From positions 1-29,744 of the forward strand of contig VGML01000005.1 of the NCBI GenBank assembly GCA_016866415.1: a stretch of DNA of 29,744 nt. The letters are read 5' to 3'. The DNA is from Bacteroidota bacterium. Lineage in GTDB: Bacteria; Bacteroidota; Bacteroidia; Flavobacteriales_D; Crocinitomicaceae. How positions within the stretch are numbered: the first letter of the stretch is position 1; each line of letters starts with the position of its first letter. This document shows positions 7,423 to 15,132 of the stretch, piece by piece. The notes under the pieces were generated by a model, which was not told where the DNA came from, did no database searches, and saw nothing but the letters and a program-made list of their open reading frames with translations. Position numbers and translations under genes: made by a program.

Positions 7423-9255
7423 ATGAAATTTAAGTCTTTGTTTTTGATAGCTTTAATTTTCAATTTGAGCATTTTATTTTCTCAAACTTCCGAATACCTG
7501 ATACCAAAAGATGCAGTTACGGTATTTAGTATCAACAACATTAGTCTGCTGCAGAAAGTTTCGGTCGATGAACTTATTTCCTATGATTTCATGGAAGAAG
7601 TTCATCAAGAATTATTTGATGGCTCTACCACAGGCAAAACACTGAAAGATTTAGGATTGGACTTTGACCAAAAGCTGAATGTATTTTATGGAAAAGGTCT
7701 GAAAAACGAAATTTCTGGATTTTCATTCGGTGTAAAATCAAAAGAACAGCTGTTTACTGTTTTTGACGATTTTGAAATGTTACACAAAGACTTTCATGGG
7801 GCACAGGTTTATGGTTCTTTCTTCAATAATTTGATTATTCGAGACAAATCCGCTCTTCTTATCCGTGTTGAACCGACAATGGAATTCATTGATCAAATGA
7901 CTGATTCAATTTGGTATTCACGTGGAAATGAAAGTCCATTTGACTATGTTCCGCAGGACGATGGCGCCATAATGGACGAGGAAATATATGATGAAGCTAT
8001 TGAACAACAGATATTTCCAGAGGCCTCCGATGATCCGAATGTAAAAAATTATTACGAACTGAGGGATAGTGTGCAGCTGGTTATTCAGCGAAATCAACTT
8101 GATGTTATTTTACACGAATTACTTGAAAAAAAACAAAATCTCATCGCTTTTGACCCTCGTTTTGGCGAACAAATCCAACACAATTCAGATGGAGTTTTTT
8201 ACATGGATAATTCTCGGAATTTGGAAAAGGCAAGTGGCCTATGGTATTTTCAAACTATTCTTCCTACATTATATAATGACATTCAAGAATTATATACCGG
8301 AAATGTTATTCTCGGTGATATGTATTTTAAAGATAATTCTGTTGAATTTGTTTTGGACGCGAGATATGGCGAGCAATTAGGCTCAATCTACGGAGAGATG
8401 AACGACTCTCGTTTTGATAAAAACACTTTAAAATACATTCCACAAACTAGCACGGGCTATTTCACTTACAATGTTAATCTGCGAAAAGCCTACGAAAAAG
8501 CGTATGAGGTTGTTATGCCTATTTTAATGGATGAAAAGAATGCGCAAATAGCAATGAACGTTTTAACCATCGAATTATTAAATGAATACATCAATAAAGA
8601 CGCACTTTTCGGAACATATAAAGGAAGTATGTTTGGTTTCTTCAACGGAATTAAAAAAATTAAAACAAAAAAAATAGAATTTTTCTATAACGAAGATACA
8701 TTTGAATACGGAGAGCGAGAGGCAGAAGCCGAGGAAGATATGCCAATTTTCACTATTGGCATTTCAATCGATAGAGATGATATTCCCGAAAAAATAATGA
8801 AGCACTTAGGTCGACTAACATCAAAAATTAAAAACATGGGTGATTACTGGCGAATGGATAATGCTATTCTCGATGCCGCTCCTGTGTTTTTGATTAACAA
8901 AAATGGATTATTGATTTTAACAAATGATGAAGACCTTGCTGTTAATCACTCGAATGGTTATGGAAAAGAAAAATTGGCTAAAATAAATGTCAAGAAAGCT
9001 AAGAAAAGTGGATTCATGTACGGTGCAGTAGACATCGCTGAAACTTTAAATCGATTCCCTACAGACATCTTAAGTCCGAGACAAAACGAAATGATTCAAT
9101 CGCTAAAAGGTAAATCAGGTAAACTTGAACTAACCTCAAGTGAAACTACCAAAAGTCACACATCCTTCGATATTAATTACGTTTATGAAGGGAAAGAGTC
9201 TTCGGCAAAACACTTGCTTGACTTGATAAATACAATTTACGTCGTCTCAAAATAA
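7423..9255 (+). CDS. Large exported protein, DUF4836-like, function unknown
   Basis: A 610-residue protein with a classical signal peptide (about 1-20, cleavage likely near SILFS-QTS) and no later membrane segment, so it is probably periplasmic or surface-exposed. The mature protein begins YLIPKDAVTVFSINNISLLQKVSVDELI. The IPxDAxxVxSIN start and the following LGLDFDQKLNVF resemble the DUF4836 family of Bacteroidota, but I cannot confirm this without a profile search. An acidic stretch (about 190-215) divides the protein and no enzymatic motif is visible. The next gene shows a similar early pattern and starts 6 bases after this stop. A weak -7-like TAACTTCG lies at 7399-7406. Confidence 0.78.
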   Translation: MKFKSLFLIALIFNLSILFSQTSEYLIPKDAVTVFSINNISLLQKVSVDELISYDFMEEVHQELFDGSTTGKTLKDLGLDFDQKLNVFYGKGLKNEISGFSFGVKSKEQLFTVFDDFEMLHKDFHGAQVYGSFFNNLIIRDKSALLIRVEPTMEFIDQMTDSIWYSRGNESPFDYVPQDDGAIMDEEIYDEAIEQQIFPEASDDPNVKNYYELRDSVQLVIQRNQLDVILHELLEKKQNLIAFDPRFGEQIQHNSDGVFYMDNSRNLEKASGLWYFQTILPTLYNDIQELYTGNVILGDMYFKDNSVEFVLDARYGEQLGSIYGEMNDSRFDKNTLKYIPQTSTGYFTYNVNLRKAYEKAYEVVMPILMDEKNAQIAMNVLTIELLNEYINKDALFGTYKGSMFGFFNGIKKIKTKKIEFFYNEDTFEYGEREAEAEEDMPIFTIGISIDRDDIPEKIMKHLGRLTSKIKNMGDYWRMDNAILDAAPVFLINKNGLLILTNDEDLAVNHSNGYGKEKLAKINVKKAKKSGFMYGAVDIAETLNRFPTDILSPRQNEMIQSLKGKSGKLELTSSETTKSHTSFDINYVYEGKESSAKHLLDLINTIYVVSK

Positions 9256-9261
9256 ATCGTT

Positions 9262-10590
9262 TTGGCTAAAAAGGTTTTAACTATAATCGTTTTAGCTCTT
9301 TTACTTGCGGGGTTTCTTTACCTAAGACCCTTTCTTTTTAAAAAGGAGGCGCCACCGCGTTTAATAGATCGATTGCCTGAAGCAGAGTTCATGGGAAAAG
9401 CTAACATACTTGAATTAGCAAGAGAAACAACCGGAATGATGTTTTATAATAAAGTTTCATATCGTGATTTTACTTCATACGAATTTATCCTAAGTCAATC
9501 TAAAATGTATGGGGTGGATCTTCAAAAACCGGCCTATTTATTTGGCAATGAAAATGGAAACTTAGGTGCAATTTTACATGTATCCGACAGTTCAAAAACA
9601 TCAAATGGAATAGATCGAATTCGAAACTTTGTAACCATTCGTGATAGTCTCATCTATGACACGAAAATTTGGTACATCCCAAAACAAAACGCTTACATTC
9701 ATTATGGAAAAAATTACTTATTAATTTACTCTGGATCAAATTTCAGAACGATTTTAAATCAAGTATTGAATTCCAAAATATATAAACAGAGAAAAGAATG
9801 GAATAAATTTTTAAGTCTTAAGGAGTTTAAAAATGATCATTTAGTCATCTACTCAAATTGGAAAAAACTAAATCGCTTCGGGATTGAAACGGCTCTTTTT
9901 GCGCATGATAGCGATTCGATAAGTTTCAATTTAAAGAGTTATTTGAAGAAGAAAACACCATTTCATATAAAGAAGAAATCCGCAGGGATCGCTTTCGCGA
10001 GTATTGCTAATTCAAAAAAGTCTGTTGAATTTCATCTCGATATCGAAAAATTGAACGAACATCCAGAGGACTCACTTTATGTTTCCCTTGTCCAAATCGG
10101 AAGAAAATTTGGATTTCCTATTGTTGAATTTCTAAATGCTTGGAACGGTGATTTGTGCTTTGCAGAAGGTGGAACACAAAAAATCCAGGAAAAATATGTT
10201 ACCACGGAATTAGATGAAGAGTTCAATGTTTCAGAAGTTGAAAAAACAAGGGAAGTAGAGGTCCAAGGATATTCCTTGCTTATTTCAACAAATGATAAAG
10301 GTTATCTATTTGTAAATCGTTTGTTTCAAAAAGGCTTCCTTAGACAGGACGAAAAGAAATTCAGAGTGTTGTTTTCTCCACCCTTAAATTTTATTCAAAC
10401 TCGTGATTTCATTTCACTTTACTCTGGCTCAACGGCACCCAAATTTAATCTTGGCGAGCAAAATAGGATTTTTTGGACTAATCAAGAAACAAGATATTCA
10501 TTTCAATTAGATTCGTTAAATACTTATGAGATTTTTGGAAGTATGCAAATTCCTGTTGCACGCTTATTCAAAAGAAACAAAATCAATTAA
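9262..10590 (+). CDS. Membrane-anchored exported protein with TTG start, function unknown
   Basis: A 442-residue protein starting with TTG at 9262. This start is chosen because it gives a clean N-terminal signal anchor (KVLTIIVLALLLAGFLYL), while the first in-frame ATG falls about 43 codons later, beyond the anchor. The rest should lie in the periplasm. Its early segment (SKMYGVDLQKPAYLFGNENG, then GAILHVSDSSKTSNGIDRI) parallels the preceding protein (LGLDFDQKLNVFYGKG, then GFSFGVKSKEQLFTVFDDF), suggesting distant tandem paralogs. No catalytic motif was recognised. It starts 6 bases after the 610-residue protein and ends 1 base from the convergent dusB stop, with no obvious terminator between. 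Confidence 0.72.
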   Translation: MAKKVLTIIVLALLLAGFLYLRPFLFKKEAPPRLIDRLPEAEFMGKANILELARETTGMMFYNKVSYRDFTSYEFILSQSKMYGVDLQKPAYLFGNENGNLGAILHVSDSSKTSNGIDRIRNFVTIRDSLIYDTKIWYIPKQNAYIHYGKNYLLIYSGSNFRTILNQVLNSKIYKQRKEWNKFLSLKEFKNDHLVIYSNWKKLNRFGIETALFAHDSDSISFNLKSYLKKKTPFHIKKKSAGIAFASIANSKKSVEFHLDIEKLNEHPEDSLYVSLVQIGRKFGFPIVEFLNAWNGDLCFAEGGTQKIQEKYVTTELDEEFNVSEVEKTREVEVQGYSLLISTNDKGYLFVNRLFQKGFLRQDEKKFRVLFSPPLNFIQTRDFISLYSGSTAPKFNLGEQNRIFWTNQETRYSFQLDSLNTYEIFGSMQIPVARLFKRNKIN

Positions 10591-10591
10591 T

Positions 10592-11587
10592 CTAATTGGC
10601 AAATTCAAATTCCTCTGAATTTTCAGCTATATAATTCAGTATTCCTAGAATTTCTTCATAATCAGAACTTGTTACCAACTTAGTTCGATAATCCTTGAAA
10701 TGAGCAATTCCTTTAAAATAATTAGTATAATGCCGCTTCATTTCATTTATCCCAACTGTCTCACCTTTCCATTTGACACTCATTTCCAAATGATCTTTGG
10801 CGGCTTGAACTCGATCTATTATTCCTGGAGCCAATAAATGTTCTCCTGTTTTAATGAAATGCTTAATCTCGTTAAAAATCCATGGGTAGCCGATGCTTGC
10901 TCTTCCAATCATAACACCATCTACTCCATATCGATTTTTATATTCAACCGCTTTTTCAGGTGAGTCAATATCGCCATTACCAAAAATTGGAATTCGCATA
11001 CGGGAATTGTTTTTTACCTCACCTATCAAAGTCCAATCTGCATCACCTTTATACATTTGTTTTCTGGTCCGACCGTGAATAGACAAAGCTTCAATTCCAA
11101 TATCTTGCAGACGTTCGGCTACTTCAACAATGTTTTTCGTGTCATCATCCCATCCCAATCGTGTTTTTACGGTAACGGGCAATCTTGTTGATTTCACCAC
11201 TTCAGCGGTCATTCGAATCATTTTTGGGATATCCTGCAGAATTCCAGCACCAGCACCTTTACATGCCACTTTTTTTACCGGACAACCATAGTTGATGTCC
11301 AATAAATCAGGTTTTGTGCGATCGATAATTTCTGCAGCTTGTTTCATACTTTCGATTTCAGAACCAAAAATCTGAATGCCTATTGGACGTTCATATTCGA
11401 AAATATCTAATTTTTGAACGCTCTTCGCTGCGTCACGAATCAATCCTTCCGAAGAAATAAATTCCGTGTACATCAAATCCACTCCATGCTTTTTACATAA
11501 AGCTCGAAAAGGCGGATCAGAAACATCCTCCATCGGAGCCAAAAGCAAGGGAAATTCCCCCAATTCTATATCGCGAATTTTAACCAT
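10592..11587 (-). CDS. dusB: tRNA-dihydrouridine synthase, DusB type
   Basis: An FMN-dependent enzyme of 331 residues that reduces uridine to dihydrouridine in tRNA D-loops. The N-terminal TIM barrel starts with LLLAPMEDVSDPPFR. The catalytic cysteine is Cys102 in DINYGCPVKKV, followed by ACKGAGAGIL. The FMN and substrate motifs TVKTRLGWDDD, IHGRTRKQMYKG and IFGNGDI follow in family order, and PWIFNEI plus a small helical C-terminal domain complete it. DusB fits better than DusA or DusC by length and the GADW-like segment. It is the last gene of an overlapping minus-strand operon: its ATG shares one base with the manC stop. The role of a tRNA enzyme in this operon is unclear. Confidence 0.93.
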   Translation of the reverse strand: MVKIRDIELGEFPLLLAPMEDVSDPPFRALCKKHGVDLMYTEFISSEGLIRDAAKSVQKLDIFEYERPIGIQIFGSEIESMKQAAEIIDRTKPDLLDINYGCPVKKVACKGAGAGILQDIPKMIRMTAEVVKSTRLPVTVKTRLGWDDDTKNIVEVAERLQDIGIEALSIHGRTRKQMYKGDADWTLIGEVKNNSRMRIPIFGNGDIDSPEKAVEYKNRYGVDGVMIGRASIGYPWIFNEIKHFIKTGEHLLAPGIIDRVQAAKDHLEMSVKWKGETVGINEMKRHYTNYFKGIAHFKDYRTKLVTSSDYEEILGILNYIAENSEEFEFAN

Positions 11588-12678
11588 TATTTTTTGAAGA
11601 AGTCTGGACGTTCTGTTTCAATAACTTTCAAATAATTTTTTAGTTCTTGCTCGTTGGATGATTTCAAAACCATCAACATATTTTCGGATTCAACAACAAT
11701 GTAATCTTTCAAGCCATCAAGAAGTACCAATTTATTTTTAGGAACATTCACAAGGCAATTCTCTGAATTAAAAGCAAAAACGTTATTTCCAATAATTGAA
11801 TTCGTGTTTTCATCTTTCTTTAAATGTTCAGTCAAACTTCCCCAGGTTCCCAAATCACTCCAATCGAAATCAGAAAGAACAACAGAAACATTTTTTGCGT
11901 GTTCCATGACCGCAAAATCGATTGAAATATCCTCGCAACGATCGAATGCATTGTAAATGAAGGATTCTTCTTCCCCAGTTTCATATTTACTCAAATCAGA
12001 TGCAAACAATTGATATAACGCAGGTTGAAAAGTTTCCAAAGCATGAAGAATAACATCAGCTCTCCAAACAAAAATACCAGCATTCCAATAAAAATTTCCA
12101 GCAGAGACAAATGATTTAGCAGTTTCAAGATTTGGTTTTTCCCTAAACTGAATGACATCTGTCGCTTGACCTTTCTCAACATTGGCATTTTTGTCGAATT
12201 CAATGTATCCATAACCAGTATCAGGTCGAGTTGGAGCAATTCCGAGCGTAACTAAATGCTTTTTCTCGTTTGCAACGTAAATAGCAGTTCCAATAATTTC
12301 ATTAAAACGTGTTTCATTAACAATCAAATGATCGGAAGGAGTTATAATTAAAGTCGCTTCTGGGTTTGAATTATAAATTTTTGAAGCTGCAAAAGCAATA
12401 CAAGGCGCCGTATTTTTTCGCATTGGTTCGCATAAAACTTGCTCAGTTTTCAGCTCAGGTAATTGTTCAAGAACCAATTCGCGATAAGAAGTATTTGTCA
12501 AAATATAAATCTGTTCAGTAGGAACCGTTTTCTGTAAACGCTCAAAAGTCAAACGCAAAAGCGATTTGCCAATTCCCAAAACATCCAAAAATTGTTTCGG
12601 ATTTTGAGGCGTTGACATGGGCCAAAATCGACTTCCGACTCCGCCTGCCATAATTAGTCCGTAATTGTTATTCTTCAT
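11587..12678 (-). CDS. manC: Mannose-1-phosphate guanylyltransferase
   Basis: A 363-residue nucleotidyltransferase that makes GDP-mannose from GTP and mannose-1-phosphate for glycan synthesis. The pyrophosphorylase signature is AGGVGSRFWPMSTPQNPKQFL (from residue 11). Later motifs are TPSDHLI, GYGYIEF, FREKPNLETA, GNFYWNAGIFVWRA and the SDFDWSDLGTW block, in the usual order. The protein has only the transferase part and lacks the C-terminal cupin isomerase domain of bifunctional ManC proteins. Its start overlaps the SprT-like gene by 11 bases and its stop overlaps dusB by one base. GDP-mannose could feed the surface glycans typical of these bacteria (inference). Confidence 0.94.
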   Translation of the reverse strand: MKNNNYGLIMAGGVGSRFWPMSTPQNPKQFLDVLGIGKSLLRLTFERLQKTVPTEQIYILTNTSYRELVLEQLPELKTEQVLCEPMRKNTAPCIAFAASKIYNSNPEATLIITPSDHLIVNETRFNEIIGTAIYVANEKKHLVTLGIAPTRPDTGYGYIEFDKNANVEKGQATDVIQFREKPNLETAKSFVSAGNFYWNAGIFVWRADVILHALETFQPALYQLFASDLSKYETGEEESFIYNAFDRCEDISIDFAVMEHAKNVSVVLSDFDWSDLGTWGSLTEHLKKDENTNSIIGNNVFAFNSENCLVNVPKNKLVLLDGLKDYIVVESENMLMVLKSSNEQELKNYLKVIETERPDFFKK

Positions 12679-13297
12679 AGGGTTTTATTAATTGAACTAT
12701 TGCCAAAGCATGAATGAGGTATTGCTTTCCACTCGTTAATTCTTTACAAAGGTAGCGACTTCTTCTCAGTAAACCTTTTTCAAATGCTCGTCCTTTCAGT
12801 GAAAAATGAGAAGATACAGGAATTTGCTCAAGTGAAAGGTCATCAGACGTTGAATCGTATTTTTTCAGCACACGAGATAAATGTATATCCGAGCATGATG
12901 AAGCTTTTGTTTTTGTAAACGTTCTCCAAAGTACTTTTTCGACATCATCCGGAAGTTTTTTACTCAACAATACTGGTTCAAGTAAAGCTCGAAAAGCATT
13001 TTTCCATTCTAATCCGTGAGGAGCGACCCGATTTCCATATTGTCGATATGTATTCAAATGAGCAAGTTCATGCAGAGTTGTGATTAAAAAAGCATATTTA
13101 TTCAAATTTCCATTAACGGTGATAATTGGTTTTTCTCCTTCCGATCTTATTCGAAAATCCCCCAATTTTGTTGATCTTTCTGGAACAATTTTGAATTTAA
13201 CTTTTGCATTTAGTATTAATTCGACCAAATATTCAACGAAAAATTCTGGAGCAAATCGTGCGAGCGTTTGATGAAAATACTGCTTTTTGTCTATCAT
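12668..13297 (-). CDS. SprT-like zinc metalloprotease domain protein
   Basis: A 209-residue protein of the SprT-like family. The zinc motif HELAH is at residues 76-80, with a third candidate ligand His94 in APHGLEW, and the preceding strand (RSTKLGDFRIR, then ITVNGNLNKYAFLITT) is typical of the fold. Eukaryotic SPRTN cleaves DNA-protein crosslinks; bacterial members are mostly uncharacterised, so the substrate is unknown. The C-terminal half does not show the CxxC zinc ribbon found in some relatives. It is the first gene of the minus-strand operon and overlaps manC by 11 bases. A -7 box lies 8 bases upstream of the ATG. Confidence 0.88.
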   Translation of the reverse strand: MIDKKQYFHQTLARFAPEFFVEYLVELILNAKVKFKIVPERSTKLGDFRIRSEGEKPIITVNGNLNKYAFLITTLHELAHLNTYRQYGNRVAPHGLEWKNAFRALLEPVLLSKKLPDDVEKVLWRTFTKTKASSCSDIHLSRVLKKYDSTSDDLSLEQIPVSSHFSLKGRAFEKGLLRRSRYLCKELTSGKQYLIHALAIVQLIKPYEE

Positions 13298-13305
13298 GTA
13301 CCTTA

Positions 13306-13313
13306 CAAAAATA
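13306..13313 (-). promoter_or_regulatory. -7 box of the sprT-manC-dusB operon
   Basis: Read on the minus strand this is TATTTTTG, matching TAnnTTTG, with the ATG 8 bases downstream. The expected leader is only a few bases. No clear -33 TTG was found. Confidence 0.5.
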
Positions 13314-13369
13314 GAAAACTAAATCCGTTGAAAGTCGACTCATTTTTAAATATTACTTAAATTAGCCCT

Positions 13370-14110
13370 GTGAAAATCATACAAAATATTGGAAAATACT
13401 GCCTAATGCTCACCGTGGTTTTCACTCGGCCAAGAAAATGGAATATTTTTTTCAGACGTTTGTTTGAGGAAATTAACGGAATTGGAATCAACTCTCTTCC
13501 CATTGTAGCGCTGATGTCTACCTTCATCGGGGGAGTCATCTCCTTGCAAACAGCGTCCAATATGTCAAGTCCACTTTTACCGGACTACACTGTAGGATAC
13601 ATTACACAATCAAGTACCATTTTAGAATTCTCCCCTACCATTATATCGCTTATTCTTGCAGGAAAAGTGGGGTCGAATATTGCATCTGAAATAGGCACAA
13701 TGCGCGTTACAGAGCAAATAGACGCGTTAGAAATTATGGGTGTCAATTCGTTAAATTTTTTAGTTCTACCGAAAATAATGGCAGCAGTGCTATACTTTCC
13801 TGTATTGGTTATTTTTTCAATGGCTTTAAGTATGATTGGAGGTTGGATGGCTTTGGTTCTTTCTGATCTCAGTACGACAGAAACATATTTATTCGGTTTA
13901 CGAGCCTTTTTTGAACCTTCAAACATCAATTACGCATTAACAAAGACAGTTGTTTTTGGTTTTTTAATCGTATCAGTTGCCTCTTTTTATGGTTACTATG
14001 TTAAAGGAGGATCTTTGGATGTTGGGAAAGCTTCAACGCAAGCTGTAGTAAGCAGCAGTGTTTGTATTCTAATTGCGAATTTCCTTTTAACTCAAATGAT
14101 TTTACTTTAA
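13370..14110 (+). CDS. mlaE: MlaE/YrbE-type ABC transporter permease
   Basis: The inner-membrane permease of an Mla-type phospholipid transport system, 246 residues. Family features are the N-terminal amphipathic segment with RPRKWNIFFRRLFEEINGIGINSLPIVALMSTFIGGVI, then AGKVGSNIASEIGTMRVTEQIDALEIMG, the most conserved block, and about five hydrophobic segments. GTG at 13370 is preferred over the ATG at 13406 because the 12 extra residues (IGKY region) belong to the family N-terminus. The stop overlaps the ATP-binding subunit by one base. No MlaD-like MCE gene lies next to it, so the substrate-binding part must be encoded elsewhere. Confidence 0.9.
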   Translation: MKIIQNIGKYCLMLTVVFTRPRKWNIFFRRLFEEINGIGINSLPIVALMSTFIGGVISLQTASNMSSPLLPDYTVGYITQSSTILEFSPTIISLILAGKVGSNIASEIGTMRVTEQIDALEIMGVNSLNFLVLPKIMAAVLYFPVLVIFSMALSMIGGWMALVLSDLSTTETYLFGLRAFFEPSNINYALTKTVVFGFLIVSVASFYGYYVKGGSLDVGKASTQAVVSSSVCILIANFLLTQMILL

Positions 14111-14877
14111 TGATTGAGGTAAAGAATATAAATAAATCATTTGCCGGAAATCAAGTTTTAACGGATATCAATACCTCCTTCGAAAAAGGAAAGGTAAATC
14201 TAATTATTGGACAATCGGGACATGGTAAATCCGTACTTGCCAAGTGTATGGTTGGTTTGCATGAGGTCGATACAGGTGAAGTGCTCTATGACGGTCGTGA
14301 TTTCACAAAAATGGATCGAGTTCAACGAAGTGAGATTAGGCAGGAAATCGGTATGCTTTTCCAAGGGTCTGCTTTGTTTGATTCGATGACGGTTGAAGAG
14401 AATATCATGTTTCCACTTTCAATGTTTACGAAGATGACAAAAGGCGAAATGTTGAATCGCGCGAATTTTTGTTTAGAACGGGTCAATTTGAGTGGTAAAA
14501 ATAAATTATTCCCAGACGAATGCAGTGGTGGAATGCAAAAAAGAATCGGTATCGCAAGAGCAATTGCCATGAATCCAAAATATCTTTTTTGCGACGAACC
14601 AAATTCAGGGCTAGACCCAAAAACTTCTATTTTAATTGATGGATTGATTAAGGATATCACCAAAGAATATCAAATGACGACTATCGTCATTACCCATGAC
14701 ATGAATAGTGTAATTGAAATTGGAGACAATATCATTTTCGTTTATCAAGGTAAAAAATGGTGGCAAGGCGATCGAAAATCAATAATTACGACTGACAATC
14801 CTGAAATTATGGGATTCGTTTTCGCTTCCGAATTCATGAAAGAAATTCGAAGCTCCATGCGCGAAAAAAGAGGTTAA
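14110..14877 (+). CDS. mlaF: MlaF-type ABC transporter ATP-binding protein
   Basis: The 255-residue ATPase partner of the preceding permease. Walker A is GQSGHGKS (34-41). The signature region reads CSGGMQKRIGIARAIA, where Met replaces the usual Gln and Lys-Arg follows, as in MlaF/Ttg2A proteins. Walker B is YLFCDEP, followed by SGLDP and the switch His in VITHDM. The ATG at 14110 overlaps the permease stop (TAATG), which fits the conserved N-terminus MIEVKNINKSF; an upstream in-frame start would lie inside the permease gene. Together the pair should move phospholipids between the inner and outer membranes. The direction and the MCE partner are not shown here. Confidence 0.92.
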   Translation: MIEVKNINKSFAGNQVLTDINTSFEKGKVNLIIGQSGHGKSVLAKCMVGLHEVDTGEVLYDGRDFTKMDRVQRSEIRQEIGMLFQGSALFDSMTVEENIMFPLSMFTKMTKGEMLNRANFCLERVNLSGKNKLFPDECSGGMQKRIGIARAIAMNPKYLFCDEPNSGLDPKTSILIDGLIKDITKEYQMTTIVITHDMNSVIEIGDNIIFVYQGKKWWQGDRKSIITTDNPEIMGFVFASEFMKEIRSSMREKRG

Positions 14878-14892
14878 TTTATTTCTATTTAT

Positions 14893-14921
14893 TTGTTTTT
14901 TAAAAATTACGTTTATCTTTG
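14893..14921 (+). promoter_or_regulatory. Promoter of the tRNA-Leu transcript
   Basis: TTG (14893-14895) and TATCTTTG (14914-14921) are 18 bases apart and match the Bacteroidota sigma-A consensus (TTG, then TAnnTTTG). It is the best promoter in the window. It lies about 70 bases upstream of the mature tRNA. Confidence 0.8.
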
Positions 14922-14925
14922 CATC

Positions 14926-14972
14926 CCAATTTCAACAGACTGATTGAAATTGGAGGACTCAATCGAGAGTCC
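14926..14972 (+). repeat. Two stacked hairpins in the tRNA-Leu leader
   Basis: CCAATTTCAA (14926-14935) is a perfect 10-bp inverted repeat of 14944-14953, with an 8-base loop. GGACTC (14955-14960) pairs perfectly with GAGTCC (14967-14972) around a 6-base loop. A copy of TGATTGAAAT at 14941-14950 recurs at 14976-14985, so the first arm could pair with either copy. All lie between the promoter and the tRNA. Confidence 0.6.
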
Positions 14973-14989
14973 CAGTGATTGAAATAAAT

Positions 14990-15071
14990 GCGGATGTGGT
15001 GAAATTGGTAGACACGCCAGACTTAGGATCTGGTGCCGAGAGGTGTGCGGGTTCGAGTCCCTCCATCCGCA
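14990..15071 (+). tRNA. tRNA-Leu (anticodon UAG)
   Basis: An 82-base tRNA without encoded CCA. The acceptor arms are GCGGATG (14990-14996) and CATCCGC (15064-15070), with discriminator A at 15071. The anticodon stem CCAGA/TCTGG encloses CTTAGGA, so the anticodon is TAG (15024-15026), reading CUA and probably other CUN codons. A long variable arm (GCC-GAGA-GGT region) confirms a class II tRNA. The T-loop is TTCGAGT. The T-stem GCGGG/CCCTC contains one C-U mismatch (15048 with 15062). Confidence 0.96.
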
Positions 15072-15076
15072 CTGTG

Positions 15077-15105
15077 AGGTCTCGTTTTAGAACGAGACCT
15101 TTTTT
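15077..15105 (+). terminator. Terminator of the tRNA-Leu transcript
   Basis: AGGTCTCGTT (15077-15086) and AACGAGACCT (15091-15100) form a perfect 10-bp stem with a TTAG loop, followed by a run of T. It starts 5 bases after the tRNA, so the tRNA is a single-gene transcript. Confidence 0.9.
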
Positions 15106-15132
15106 ATTTAACGTGGATTAAAACTAAATAGA

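Noticed and set aside
14062..14109. Extended N-terminus of the MlaF-type ATPase (16 extra residues)
   Set aside because: It would overlap the permease gene by 49 bases. The ATG at 14110 gives the conserved N-terminus and a normal one-base overlap.
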